DNA of 30,538 nt from UMGS1889 sp900556055. GTDB lineage: Bacteria; Bacillota; Clostridia; Oscillospirales; Ruminococcaceae. Both the position numbers and the translations under genes were made by a program. Below, in pieces: positions 6,680 to 15,154 of this stretch. The notes beneath the pieces are model-generated. The model had not been told where the DNA came from. It ran no database searches and saw only the letters and a program-made list of their open reading frames with translations. Numbering within the stretch: the stretch's first letter is position 1; each line of letters begins with the position of its first letter. The DNA lies in assembly GCA_902463265.1 (NCBI GenBank), contig CABQEV010000025.1:1-30538 (forward strand), given 5' to 3'.

Positions 6680-6937
6680 ATGAAAGAGTTCACCTATAAG
6701 ATAACCGATTCGCTCGGTATCCATGCACGCCCCGCAGGACTTCTTGTAAAGACTGCCTCAGAATTCACATCATCGGTAACTATCAGCAAATCAGGCAAAA
6801 CAGCCGATGCCAAGAAGCTGTTTTCGGTAATGAGCCTTGCCGTAAAATGCGGCGATGAGATAACCGTATCATGCAGCGGAAGCGATGAAGCTGCCGCATC
6901 GGACGCAATAAAAAAATTTCTCGCAGAAAATCTGTAA
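6680..6937 (+). CDS. ptsH: HPr, phosphocarrier protein of the PTS
   Basis: An 85-residue HPr that carries a phosphate from Enzyme I to sugar-specific EIIA domains on His15 (GIHARPAG, residues 13-20). At position 46, where Firmicute HPr normally carries the Ser phosphorylated by HPr kinase, alignment by eye gives Lys46 (DAKKLFSVMSL), and the only nearby serine is Ser49, at the position usually held by Gly. So HPrK/CcpA-type control may be absent or altered. GAGAGGATG provides the ribosome site. It is followed 15 nt later by ptsI. The leader contains repeat copy A. Confidence 0.95.
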   Translation: MKEFTYKITDSLGIHARPAGLLVKTASEFTSSVTISKSGKTADAKKLFSVMSLAVKCGDEITVSCSGSDEAAASDAIKKFLAENL

Positions 6938-6952
6938 CGGAGTGATGTATTC

Positions 6953-8599
6953 ATGAAAATTATCCGCGGAAAGGGCGTTTTCGGCGCAGTTGCAGTCGGA
7001 AAAATATCTTTTTTCAATCGCAGCGACGCAGAAGTTGTCCGTGAAAAGATCAGCAGCCCCGAAACCGAGATCGCACGCTTTGAGTCGGCAAAATCAGCCG
7101 CAAAATCTCAGCTTGACACGCTTTACGAAAAAGCACTGAAAGAGGTCGGAGAAGCAAATGCGCAGATCTTCGACATCCACAAAATGATGCTTGATGACAT
7201 GGATTATAACGAATCCGTCAAAAACATCATCGAAACGCAGCTTGTTAATGCGGAATATGCCGTTGCACTGACTGCGGACAATTTTTCCGATATGTTCGCA
7301 GCAATGGACGATGAGTATATGAAAGCACGTTCCGCCGATGTCAAGGACATATCAAACCGTGTTATCCGCTGCCTGACAAATGCCGAAGAAAACACTTCCG
7401 CATCTGACGGCAGATCCATCATCTGCGCAGACGACCTTGCCCCGAGCGAAACAGTCACGCTTGATAAGGATAACGTCCTCGCATTTGTAACAAAATACGG
7501 CTCGTCATTCTCGCATACTGCCATACTCGCAAGGATAATGAACATTCCCGCAATAATAGGTGTCGGTGAAGACCTGTCCGAAAGCTATGACGGAAAATTT
7601 GCCGCTGTTGACGGATATACGGGAGAAATTTTTATCGAACCCGATGAAAAAACTCTCGCCGCACTCCTAAAAAAGCAGGAGGAGGACAAGCACAGAAAGG
7701 CACTTCTCCAGCAGCTTAAAGGCAAGGAGAACGTGACCGTTGACGGCACAAAGGTTGACATCTTTGCAAACATAGGCGGTCCCGACGATATAGGTGCAGT
7801 CCTGCTGAATGATGCAGGCGGAATAGGTCTGTTCCGAAGTGAGTTCCTTTACCTCGAAAGCACCGACTATCCCGACGAACAGACTCAGTTTGCCGCATAC
7901 AAAAAGGTACTCGAAAGCATGGCAGGAAAAAAAGTCGTCATCAGAACCATGGACATCGGTGCTGACAAGCAGATCGGCTATTTCGATCTCGGCAAAGAGG
8001 ACAACCCCGCCATGGGTTACCGCGCGATACGCATTTGTCTTGACAGGCAGGATATATTCAGAACACAGCTGAGAGCACTTTTCCGTGCCTCAGTCTACGG
8101 CGATCTTGCAATAATGTTCCCGATGATAACCTCGGTTTCCGAAGTCACGGAGATAAAGAAAATAATCGAAAGCGTCAAAAAAGAGCTTGCAGACGAGGGA
8201 CTTGAATTTTCGCATAATATTGAGATCGGTATAATGATCGAAACGCCCGCAGCTGCCGTTATAAGCGACCTGCTTGCACCTATGGTGGATTTTTTCAGCG
8301 TCGGAACGAACGACCTTGTTCAGTACACCCTTGCAGCCGACAGGCAAAACCGAAAGATAGAGCGCTTCTGCGATCCGCATCACGAGGCTGTTATGCGTCT
8401 TATCTCGTTTGCCGCAAGATCGGCGCATGAAAACGGCAAATGGATAGGCATCTGCGGAGAGCTTGCCGCCGATACCTCGCTGACGGAAAAGTGGCTGAGA
8501 ATGGGCATTGACGAGCTTTCCGTATCTCCCCCGTTCGTGCTTTCTGTCAGAGATAAGGTCAGAAGCATTGACCTCAGCATAATACTAAAAACCCATTGA
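6953..8599 (+). CDS. ptsI: PTS Enzyme I (PEP-protein phosphotransferase)
   Basis: A 548-residue cytoplasmic enzyme that takes phosphate from PEP and passes it to HPr. The active His is H188 (SSFSHTAILARI). The PEP-binding barrel shows GIGLFRSEFLY, RTMDIGADK, MGYRAIR, EIGIMIETPAA, VGTNDLVQY and the catalytic Cys501 in GICGELAAD. It is slightly shorter than the usual ~570 residues. The last codons and the TGA stop (ending 8599) lie inside repeat copy B, so the natural C-terminus was probably replaced when the repeat arrived; the core is intact. No EII component is encoded nearby, so this pair must serve permeases or regulators elsewhere. Confidence 0.95.
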   Translation: MKIIRGKGVFGAVAVGKISFFNRSDAEVVREKISSPETEIARFESAKSAAKSQLDTLYEKALKEVGEANAQIFDIHKMMLDDMDYNESVKNIIETQLVNAEYAVALTADNFSDMFAAMDDEYMKARSADVKDISNRVIRCLTNAEENTSASDGRSIICADDLAPSETVTLDKDNVLAFVTKYGSSFSHTAILARIMNIPAIIGVGEDLSESYDGKFAAVDGYTGEIFIEPDEKTLAALLKKQEEDKHRKALLQQLKGKENVTVDGTKVDIFANIGGPDDIGAVLLNDAGGIGLFRSEFLYLESTDYPDEQTQFAAYKKVLESMAGKKVVIRTMDIGADKQIGYFDLGKEDNPAMGYRAIRICLDRQDIFRTQLRALFRASVYGDLAIMFPMITSVSEVTEIKKIIESVKKELADEGLEFSHNIEIGIMIETPAAAVISDLLAPMVDFFSVGTNDLVQYTLAADRQNRKIERFCDPHHEAVMRLISFAARSAHENGKWIGICGELAADTSLTEKWLRMGIDELSVSPPFVLSVRDKVRSIDLSIILKTH

Positions 8600-8684
8600 A
8601 TTATGGGAATCTCTCACCGCAAAACCGCATATATCAAAGCTTTTGTGGCGATTTCTTCTCCATAATTCTAATGGTTTTTATTAT
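8580..8684 (-). repeat. 105-bp hairpin-forming repeat, copy B
   Basis: The same element as copies A and C, here in reverse orientation. It starts within the last codons of ptsI and supplies its stop codon. Relative to ptsI transcription its orientation equals that of copy C relative to gdpP. Confidence 0.87.
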
Positions 8685-8696
8685 AAAATAAAATGG

Positions 8697-8740
8697 TTTT
8701 GCTGTATGGAGGACATCAGCTGTTCTTCCATACAGCAAAA
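8697..8740 (+). terminator. Strong hairpin between ptsI and the NUDIX gene
   Basis: TTTTGCTGTATGGA (8697-8710) and TCCATACAGCAAAA (8727-8740) are perfect 14-nt arms around a 16-nt loop. A + strand T run does not follow the stem, but the A/T ends can act as one. It lies 17 nt before the next start codon, so it may be a terminator, an attenuator or an mRNA processing structure. Confidence 0.6.
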
Positions 8741-8757
8741 TAATACCGGAGAAAAAA

Positions 8758-9171
8758 ATGATAGTAAAATTTTATGACAATGTTTCAGATGAGCTTCTGA
8801 AATTTGCAGTTATTTTCACTGTACATAACGGAAAATATGTATTCTGCAAGCATAAAAATCGCACAACGCTTGAGATCCCGGGCGGACACCGTGAAAACGG
8901 CGAGGACATTCTGACAGCCGCAAAAAGAGAGCTTTATGAAGAAACAGGTGCTGTTGACTACCGGATCAGACCTGTCTGCGTTTATTCTGTGACAAATCGA
9001 TCCCTTGAAACCTTCGGAATGCTGTATTTTTCAGACGTAAAAGCCTTTGAAACGGAGCTTCACAGCGAAATAGAAAAGATCGTCATAACCGATACTCTTC
9101 CCGAAAGCTGGACATATCCCGAGATCCAGCCGATGCTTTTCAAAAAGATCGCTGAAATGAAACTTATCTGA
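8758..9171 (+). CDS. NUDIX hydrolase
   Basis: A 137-residue protein with a complete NUDIX box at about residues 41-63: G-x5-E-x7-R-E-L-Y-E-E-T-G, visible as GGHRENGED followed by RELYEETGA. The box coordinates Mg for hydrolysis of a nucleoside diphosphate linked to another group. The substrate cannot be deduced; the form resembles the small MutT-like/8-oxo-dGTP-type clade. It stands alone between a hairpin and a terminator. CGGAGAA gives the ribosome site. Confidence 0.9.
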   Translation: MIVKFYDNVSDELLKFAVIFTVHNGKYVFCKHKNRTTLEIPGGHRENGEDILTAAKRELYEETGAVDYRIRPVCVYSVTNRSLETFGMLYFSDVKAFETELHSEIEKIVITDTLPESWTYPEIQPMLFKKIAEMKLI

Positions 9172-9177
9172 AGGCAT

Positions 9178-9209
9178 TAAAAGCCGCCCCCGAAAAAACG
9201 GGAGCGGCT
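9178..9209 (-). terminator. Terminator of the rnj-ftsH operon
   Basis: AGCCGCcCCCG pairs with CGGGaGCGGCT (9182-9209) around six A. On the - strand the stem is followed by TTTT. It also faces the NUDIX gene from the other side. Confidence 0.85.
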
Positions 9210-9223
9210 CAATTTATATCTGT

Positions 9224-11287
9224 TTATTTATTGTCGGAATCAGCTCCGCCGTCCTCAGATGTGTTTTCATCGGGGATTTCGGATTTTTCCTCTGCGGAAG
9301 CTTCGGACATTTCTGCGTCCTCAGCCTTTACGGTATCATCGCTGACTGTTACATCAACGTTCTGACCGATCTCATCAGACTTCTTTTCTTCTGATACCTC
9401 GACCTCTTCTTCATCGACAAGCTCGCCCTTCATGAGCATATCAAAATCCTTGCCGTCGATCTTTTCGTGACGGACAAGATACTGAGCGACCTTGTGAAGA
9501 TCATCAATATGCTCCTTCAGAACTTCAACAGTTCTGTCGTAACACTCATCGATTATCGCACGTACCTCGCTGTCTATCTCGGACTGGATCTTCTCCGAAC
9601 GTCCCTTTGAATGGCCGTAATCCATGCCGACAAAAGGCTCGTCATTATCGTCCGCATATACAACAGGGCCGAGCTTTTCGGAGAAGCCGTACTTTGTTAT
9701 CATAGCCTTTGCAAGCTTTGTCGAACGCTGCAGGTCGCTTACCGCACCCGCTGAACCCTCGCCGATTATAAGCTGCTCAGCAACACGTCCGCCCATGCAG
9801 ACTACGATCTCTTCCTTCAGCTTCTTAGCTGTAACATTCAGCAGAGATGGCTCCTTTTCGGGCAGATGGATAGTCATACCGCCTGCCGATCCTCTCGGGA
9901 TTATAGTTACCTGGTGGACCTTATCCTGAGTTGGCATATAGTAAGTCACAACTGCATGACCCGCTTCATGATAAGCAACAAGACGCTTTTCGTCCTCGGT
10001 AACAACATGGCTCTTCTTCTCAGGACCTGCAATTACCTTGATGGTAGCTTCTTCGATATCCTGCTTTGTGATAGCCTTGCGGTTATTTCTTGCTGCCAGA
10101 AGTGCAGCCTCATTTGCGAGATTTTCAAGCTCAGCACCCGTAAATCCTGCAGTGGTCTGAGCAATGGTTTTCAGGCTGACATCGGGAGCAAGAGGTTTGT
10201 TTCTTGTGTGGATCTTGAGTATCTCCTCACGTCCCTTGATGTCAGGGTAGTTTACCATGATCTGCCTGTCAAAACGTCCAGGACGGAGAAGTGCGGGGTC
10301 GAGGATATCCTTACGGTTTGTAGCAGCCATAACAATGATTCCCTCATTGCCTGTGAAGCCGTCCATTTCAACGAGCAGCTGATTAAGTGTCTGCTCACGC
10401 TCATCATGTCCGCCGCCGAGACCTGCGCCTCTGTGACGTCCTACTGCGTCGATCTCATCAATAAATACGATAGCAGGTGCATTTTTCTTCGCTGTTTCAA
10501 ACAGATCTCTTACACGGGATGCGCCGACACCGACGAACATCTCAACGAAATCAGAACCGGAGATCGGGAAAAACGGAACGCCGGCCTCACCTGCAACAGC
10601 ACGTGCAAGCAGAGTCTTACCTGTACCCGGAGGGCCCTCAAGAAGAACGCCCTTAGGTATTCTTGCGCCTATATCTGTGTACTTCTTAGGATTTTTAAGG
10701 AAGTCAACGATCTCCTCCAGCTCCTGCTTTTCTTCATCTGCGCCCGCAACATCGGAAAACAGCGTTTTCTTTGTGCTTGCCTGATTTTTGATATTCGCCT
10801 TGCCGAAGTTGTTGATCTTTGTTCCGCCGCCTGCCTGGCGCATCATAAAGAAGAACAGAACGATAGTCATTGCAATGAGAATGACCATAGGAACAACGTT
10901 TACTATCCATGATCTGTCTCTGATCTTATAATAATCCTGGCTGAGAGGTGCGTCGGGGTGGCGCTCGTTATACTCCTTACGGTAGTTATCACCGTCGCCC
11001 TGAAGCTCATTCAGGATAACCGAAACATTCGGTGCATTGTATACGATGGGCTTATCCTGACCCTCAACAGTCATTATCAGCTCGCCGGTACCGAGATCAA
11101 GCGTATATGCGCTGACCTGATAGTTATCGAAATACTGCATTATCTCCGAATAGGTGTACTGGGAAACTTCCTTTTCGGACATTCTGAGAACTGCGACCAT
11201 TGATACAAGGAACAGCAGCACGATGGTAAGCCAGATAGCAATACCCCTGCCGCCTTTGTTGGATCCGTACTGTGACAAATTATTCAC
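9224..11287 (-). CDS. ftsH: ATP-dependent zinc metalloprotease FtsH
   Basis: A 687-residue membrane protease that degrades misfolded membrane and regulatory proteins. Order: TM1 (about 15-35), extracytoplasmic loop, TM2 (about 128-149), AAA+ ATPase with Walker A GPPGTGKT (218-225) and Walker B VFIDEID (274-280), SRH region with PGRFDRQ, then M41 peptidase with HEAGH (440-444). An acidic Glu/Asp-rich tail of about 55 residues follows. The 5'-most start is GTG overlapping the hpt stop by 4 nt, but GAGGAG abuts it directly, so TTG at 11278 (8 nt from GAGGAG) may be the true start. Last gene of the long operon. Confidence 0.96.
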   Translation of the reverse strand: MNNLSQYGSNKGGRGIAIWLTIVLLFLVSMVAVLRMSEKEVSQYTYSEIMQYFDNYQVSAYTLDLGTGELIMTVEGQDKPIVYNAPNVSVILNELQGDGDNYRKEYNERHPDAPLSQDYYKIRDRSWIVNVVPMVILIAMTIVLFFFMMRQAGGGTKINNFGKANIKNQASTKKTLFSDVAGADEEKQELEEIVDFLKNPKKYTDIGARIPKGVLLEGPPGTGKTLLARAVAGEAGVPFFPISGSDFVEMFVGVGASRVRDLFETAKKNAPAIVFIDEIDAVGRHRGAGLGGGHDEREQTLNQLLVEMDGFTGNEGIIVMAATNRKDILDPALLRPGRFDRQIMVNYPDIKGREEILKIHTRNKPLAPDVSLKTIAQTTAGFTGAELENLANEAALLAARNNRKAITKQDIEEATIKVIAGPEKKSHVVTEDEKRLVAYHEAGHAVVTYYMPTQDKVHQVTIIPRGSAGGMTIHLPEKEPSLLNVTAKKLKEEIVVCMGGRVAEQLIIGEGSAGAVSDLQRSTKLAKAMITKYGFSEKLGPVVYADDNDEPFVGMDYGHSKGRSEKIQSEIDSEVRAIIDECYDRTVEVLKEHIDDLHKVAQYLVRHEKIDGKDFDMLMKGELVDEEEVEVSEEKKSDEIGQNVDVTVSDDTVKAEDAEMSEASAEEKSEIPDENTSEDGGADSDNK

Positions 11288-11841
11288 TCCTCATTGATAT
11301 AATTTTCGTCCATCTCGGCAATGTACGGAAGATTTCTGTATTTTTCACAGTAATCAAGTCCGAAGCCGACCACGAAAAGGTCGGGGATCTCAAATCCCAC
11401 ATAATCCGGAACGAACGGAGAACGCCGTCTGGACGGCTTATTCAGCAAAACAGCGGACTTTAAGCTTGCGGGATTTCTGGAAAGCAGAATATCCTCTACC
11501 TTTGCAAGCGTAACGCCCGTATCGGCGATATCCTCGGATATCAGCACGTCATAGCCTTCAAGACTGTTAAGGCTTTCGGGAAGATCTATCTTTACAGTGC
11601 CCGTAGATTCTGTACCCTTATAGCTGGATGCCTTTATAAACTCAACTCTGAGCTGAAGGTCGATATTCCTGATAAAATCAGAAGTAAAGACCGTACCGCC
11701 TTTAAGAAGTGTAATTACGAGCAGCTTATTTTCTGAATTTTTATAGAGCTCGGTCATTTCTCTGCCCATCTCTTTGATGCGCTCCCTGATCTGCTCCTCT
11801 GAAATAAGAATATTTTTTACGCCGTAATCAGCTTTTTTCAT
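11284..11841 (-). CDS. hpt: Hypoxanthine phosphoribosyltransferase
   Basis: A 185-residue purine salvage enzyme that makes IMP or GMP from hypoxanthine or guanine and PRPP. The PRPP loop is EDIADTG (103-109), with the LLKGG loop near residues 46-50 and the C-terminal FVVGFGLDY segment typical of HPRT. I chose ATG 11841 because GGGAGA lies 9 nt upstream; ATG 11847 and TTG 11850 are too close to that site. The gene overlaps the end of tilS and is followed by ftsH with a 4-nt overlap: the tilS-hpt-ftsH order is conserved in many Firmicutes. Confidence 0.95.
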   Translation of the reverse strand: MKKADYGVKNILISEEQIRERIKEMGREMTELYKNSENKLLVITLLKGGTVFTSDFIRNIDLQLRVEFIKASSYKGTESTGTVKIDLPESLNSLEGYDVLISEDIADTGVTLAKVEDILLSRNPASLKSAVLLNKPSRRRSPFVPDYVGFEIPDLFVVGFGLDYCEKYRNLPYIAEMDENYINEE

Positions 11842-13165
11842 AAACATCAATCTCCCATGCGGAAACCGTTCCGCCGTCCGCTTTTACACGTTCGGCTGCC
11901 CCCAGTTTTTCTACCCATATCAAGCCGAGGCTGTCCTCTATGCAGACGACAGTATTCCTTTCGCCTATACTGAGTGACGGTCTGTATTCATTTAAAAATT
12001 TTTTCAGACTGCGGGTATGCCGCTTCCCTGCGGGCAGAAACTTATCCCCATTTTTTCTTGTCCGCAGAAATGTCTTACCTTGTATTTTATCACAATCTAA
12101 AATGTTATTTGTTAATTTACTTTGAATATTTGAGCATTTAGCCAAATTTTCACCCGTTACACACCTTACCGTAACCGTTTTATCGCCGACAAAATCATTT
12201 TCGCCGATCTTCAGTTCGCAGCAGATATCATATTCCGCAGGAGAGGGCATTTCAAGTATCTCAAGCTTATCATTCCGATAAACCGCATAAATATCCCCCG
12301 AAAGCTGTAACCTGCCTCCACGGGATATAAGCCCGCAGATCTCGGAAATACGCTTTGCTGACACGGGGATATCCTTTTCACGCAGCATTTCACGGATATA
12401 TATCTTACGCAGATATCCGGGGATTTCACCTATCTTTTTTTCCTCTGCCAATGCATCGGCAAGGCATTCTTCCGCAAATTTTCTGTCCTCCGCACAGGTT
12501 TCCGTCAGCGATGATATGCTGCCGTAAAAGCCGCTGTTTATCTCACGCAGAACGGGAATGACATTGTGCCTGATCTTGTTTCTCGAATAATCATCGGAAA
12601 GATTTGTGCTGTCGGTAACATAATCCTGACCGATGTCCATGAGATATTTTTCAACATCTTCCCTGGTGCATTCGATCAGCGGACGGACGATATTTTCCCT
12701 GACAGGCGGAATGCCGCAAAGACCGCTGATACCCGTACCCCTCGCCAGATTGAATATCACCGTTTCCGCATTATCCGAAAGGGTGTGAGCCGTGCAGATA
12801 ACGTATTTTCCAAGCCTTTCGCCCGCTTTTCTGAATGCTTCATAACGAAGCGCCCTTGCTGCCTCCTCAGTTCCGAGCTTTTTTTCATCGGCATATTTTT
12901 TTACATCTACCGAAAAAACAGCTATCGGAATACTGCGTTTTCCGCAAAGCTCACGGCAGAATTTTTCATCGCCGTCACTTTCTTCGCCCCTGAGATTGTG
13001 GTTTATGTGAACGGCTGTGACCCTTCCGCAGTAAAGCTCATTCAGTGCGATCAGCATAGCAGTGCTGTCCGCCCCGCCCGAAAATCCGCAGAGAATATTG
13101 TCCGTTTCCGATATCATGCCGTATTTTTCAATGGTGAATGCAGCCTTTTTAACAAACGGATTCAT
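11828..13165 (-). CDS. tilS: tRNA(Ile)-lysidine synthetase
   Basis: A 445-residue enzyme that uses ATP and lysine to convert C34 of tRNA-Ile(CAU) to lysidine, so that it reads AUA. The PP-loop ATP motif SGGADS is at residues 29-34, followed by HNLRGEESDGDE and the TAHTLSDNAET region of the N-terminal domain. The C-terminal half carries the substrate-binding domains, ending with the RTRKNGDKF and KKFLNE elements typical of TilS. The start overlaps the dnaB stop by ATGA, implying coupling. An essential function. Confidence 0.94.
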   Translation of the reverse strand: MNPFVKKAAFTIEKYGMISETDNILCGFSGGADSTAMLIALNELYCGRVTAVHINHNLRGEESDGDEKFCRELCGKRSIPIAVFSVDVKKYADEKKLGTEEAARALRYEAFRKAGERLGKYVICTAHTLSDNAETVIFNLARGTGISGLCGIPPVRENIVRPLIECTREDVEKYLMDIGQDYVTDSTNLSDDYSRNKIRHNVIPVLREINSGFYGSISSLTETCAEDRKFAEECLADALAEEKKIGEIPGYLRKIYIREMLREKDIPVSAKRISEICGLISRGGRLQLSGDIYAVYRNDKLEILEMPSPAEYDICCELKIGENDFVGDKTVTVRCVTGENLAKCSNIQSKLTNNILDCDKIQGKTFLRTRKNGDKFLPAGKRHTRSLKKFLNEYRPSLSIGERNTVVCIEDSLGLIWVEKLGAAERVKADGGTVSAWEIDVYEKS

Positions 13166-14511
13166 GGCTCTTCATATCCCCTGTTTTCGATGGAGGAGAA
13201 CTTCGTGTACTGACCGTCCCAGCGCAGCTTTACGGTGCCTGTTTCGCCGTGACGGTTCTTCGACACGATACATTCCGATACAGTCAGGTCGGGAGCCTGT
13301 TTGTTGTAATACCCCTCACGGTAGAGGAACATAACGATATCGGCATCCTGCTCGATTGATCCCGATTCACGAAGGTCGGATAGCACGGGACGGTGATCCG
13401 GACGTGACTCGACCGCTCGTGAAAGCTGTGAGAGCGTGATAACGGGAACGTTCAGCTCCTTAGCCATCAGCTTCAGCTGCCTTGTTATGTCCGAGATCTC
13501 ATTTACACGGTTATCTATCCTTCGGCTCGAATTCATCAGCTGGAGATAATCTATCACAACAAGTCCGAGATTTTTCAGGCGGCGAAGCTTTGCCTTCATC
13601 TGCACGACGGTTATTCCCGCCGTATCGTCAAGATATATCGGCATCTGCGAGAGCCTGTCGGCACCGCTTGCTATATTGCCCCAGTCGCTTCCGTCAAGCC
13701 TGCCTGTGAGAAGGCTGTTTGAATTGACAAGCGCTTCGGCAGAGAGCATTCTTGTAACAAGCTGCTCCTTCGACATCTCGAGCGAGAAAACAGCGACCTC
13801 ACGTCCCGGAGAAAAGCGGCAGACATTTGTCACAACATTCAGCGCAAACGATGTCTTGCCCATACCGGGACGTGCCGCCAGCAGGATAAGGTCGGATTTG
13901 TTAAGTCCCGTTATAACGCTGTCGAGATCGACAAATCCTGATTTTGCACCGAGATACTGCTCCCTGTCCGGACCTGTCAGCTTTCCCAGTCGGTCATATG
14001 CATCGAGAATAACATCTCCGATGCGGGTAAGACCGTCGATCTCCTTACCCTGACGTATATCGTAGATCTTCTGCTCGGCAAAATCAAGTAGCGTTTCCGC
14101 ACTCTCCTGACCGTCGGACGCAGCCTCGGCTATCTCCTTGGACGCATTTATCAGCGAACGTACATAATACTTTTCCTCAACGATCTTGCAGTAGCTTTCG
14201 ACATTCAGCACCGACGGAACTTCGTTCATTATCTTAGACAGATAATCCTTGCCCGCCGCAGATGTCTCGAATATGCCGTCCCTTACAGATTCGTTCAGCA
14301 CAGTGATGATATCCGCATCAACACCGAGCGTAAAAAGTCTTATAATAACGCCGAAAAGCTCCTGATGCTTTTTCACATAGAAGCTTTCCGATTTAAGATG
14401 AGCCATTACCTGAGGCAGGACCTCAGAATCAATAAGCATCGCCCCGAGGACGGTCTGCTCCGCCTCAAGACTGTACGGCAGTTCCCTGTTTGTAAAATCA
14501 CTGAGATCCAT
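13162..14511 (-). CDS. dnaB: Replicative DNA helicase DnaB/DnaC
   Basis: A 449-residue hexameric replicative helicase. The N-terminal DnaB domain (about 8-110) opens with LPYSLEAEQTVLGAML. The RecA-like C-terminal domain has Walker A ARPGMGKT (213-220), FSLEMSKEQL, and VVIDYLQLM for Walker B. I chose ATG 14511, 7 nt downstream of GGGGAG; TTG 14517 lies too close to it. It lies behind a terminator-like hairpin after rplI, so it may be partly attenuated relative to rplI. No intein is seen in the P-loop or other usual sites. Confidence 0.96.
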   Translation of the reverse strand: MDLSDFTNRELPYSLEAEQTVLGAMLIDSEVLPQVMAHLKSESFYVKKHQELFGVIIRLFTLGVDADIITVLNESVRDGIFETSAAGKDYLSKIMNEVPSVLNVESYCKIVEEKYYVRSLINASKEIAEAASDGQESAETLLDFAEQKIYDIRQGKEIDGLTRIGDVILDAYDRLGKLTGPDREQYLGAKSGFVDLDSVITGLNKSDLILLAARPGMGKTSFALNVVTNVCRFSPGREVAVFSLEMSKEQLVTRMLSAEALVNSNSLLTGRLDGSDWGNIASGADRLSQMPIYLDDTAGITVVQMKAKLRRLKNLGLVVIDYLQLMNSSRRIDNRVNEISDITRQLKLMAKELNVPVITLSQLSRAVESRPDHRPVLSDLRESGSIEQDADIVMFLYREGYYNKQAPDLTVSECIVSKNRHGETGTVKLRWDGQYTKFSSIENRGYEEP

Positions 14512-14529
14512 CAGCAAGCTCCCCTTTCA

Positions 14530-14572
14530 AAAATATGCGGCACTGCCCCGCCGGAACAAGCGGAGCAATGCC
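14530..14572 (-). terminator. Intra-operon terminator or attenuator between rplI and dnaB
   Basis: On the - strand GGCATTGCTCCGC pairs with GCGGGGCAGTGCC (two G-T wobbles), then GCATATTTTT. Since dnaB follows at once with the same strand, partial readthrough is likely and would lower dnaB expression relative to rplI. Confidence 0.65.
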
Positions 14573-14578
14573 AGTGAA

Positions 14579-15025
14579 TTATCCCTCAATAACGTCAACA
14601 GTTACCTTTTCGGAAATGCCTGCAAGGAGCTTTACTTCGGCAGTATATGTACCGAAGGACTTGATCTCAGAGCTGAGAGATACCTTTTTCTTGTCTACCT
14701 TAACGCCGATCTGCTCGGAGATGAGGTCAGCAACATTGCCCGCAGTCACAGCACCGAAAAGCTTTCCGCCCTGACCTGCCTTGGACTTGCATACTACCTT
14801 TTTGCCCTTGAGCTTTGCAGCTGTATCAAGTGCATTCTGCTTCTCAACCTCTGCCTTATGCTCAGCGGAAGCCTTCTTGCCTGCGAGATCGGACATATTC
14901 TTTGCATTTGCTTCAACAGCAAGACCCTTGCCGATGAGGAAATTTCTTGCGTATCCGTCAGCAACTTCCTTTACCTCGCCCTTTTTGCCTGAACCCTTAA
15001 CATCCTGTGTAAATATAACTTTCAT
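14579..15025 (-). CDS. rplI: 50S ribosomal protein L9
   Basis: A 148-residue L9. The N-terminal rRNA-binding domain is characteristic: MKVIFTQDVKGSGKKGEV followed by VADGYARNFLIGKGLA (residues 22-37), then a long connecting helix and the C-terminal domain with VDKKKVSL. Ribosome site AGGAAG. The gdpP-rplI-dnaB order matches that of many Firmicutes. The gap to gdpP (about 125 nt) is filled by repeat copy C. Confidence 0.97.
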   Translation of the reverse strand: MKVIFTQDVKGSGKKGEVKEVADGYARNFLIGKGLAVEANAKNMSDLAGKKASAEHKAEVEKQNALDTAAKLKGKKVVCKSKAGQGGKLFGAVTAGNVADLISEQIGVKVDKKKVSLSSEIKSFGTYTAEVKLLAGISEKVTVDVIEG

Positions 15026-15049
15026 TTTTATCTTCCTTTCTGTTTATTT

Positions 15050-15154
15050 ATAATAAAAACCATTTAAATCACGGAGAAGAAATCGGCGCAAAAAGCTTGC
15101 GTATATGGTTTTTTGCGCCGAGAGATTCCCGTGATCAATGGGTGTTTAGTATTA
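15050..15154 (+). repeat. 105-bp hairpin-forming repeat, copy C
   Basis: Exactly 105 bp, like copies A and B. Its inner stem is perfect (CGGCGCAAAA / TTTTGCGCCG) and the outer stem contains CACGG / CCGTG, where copy B has TATGG / CCATA, so pairing is kept by compensating changes. It supplies the TAA stop codon of gdpP (15152-15154) and lies inside the rnj-ftsH operon. Confidence 0.87.

Noticed and set aside
9866..10912. A 348-codon + strand open frame
   Set aside because: Antisense to the highly conserved ATPase domain of ftsH; cysteine/leucine-rich, with no recognisable family.
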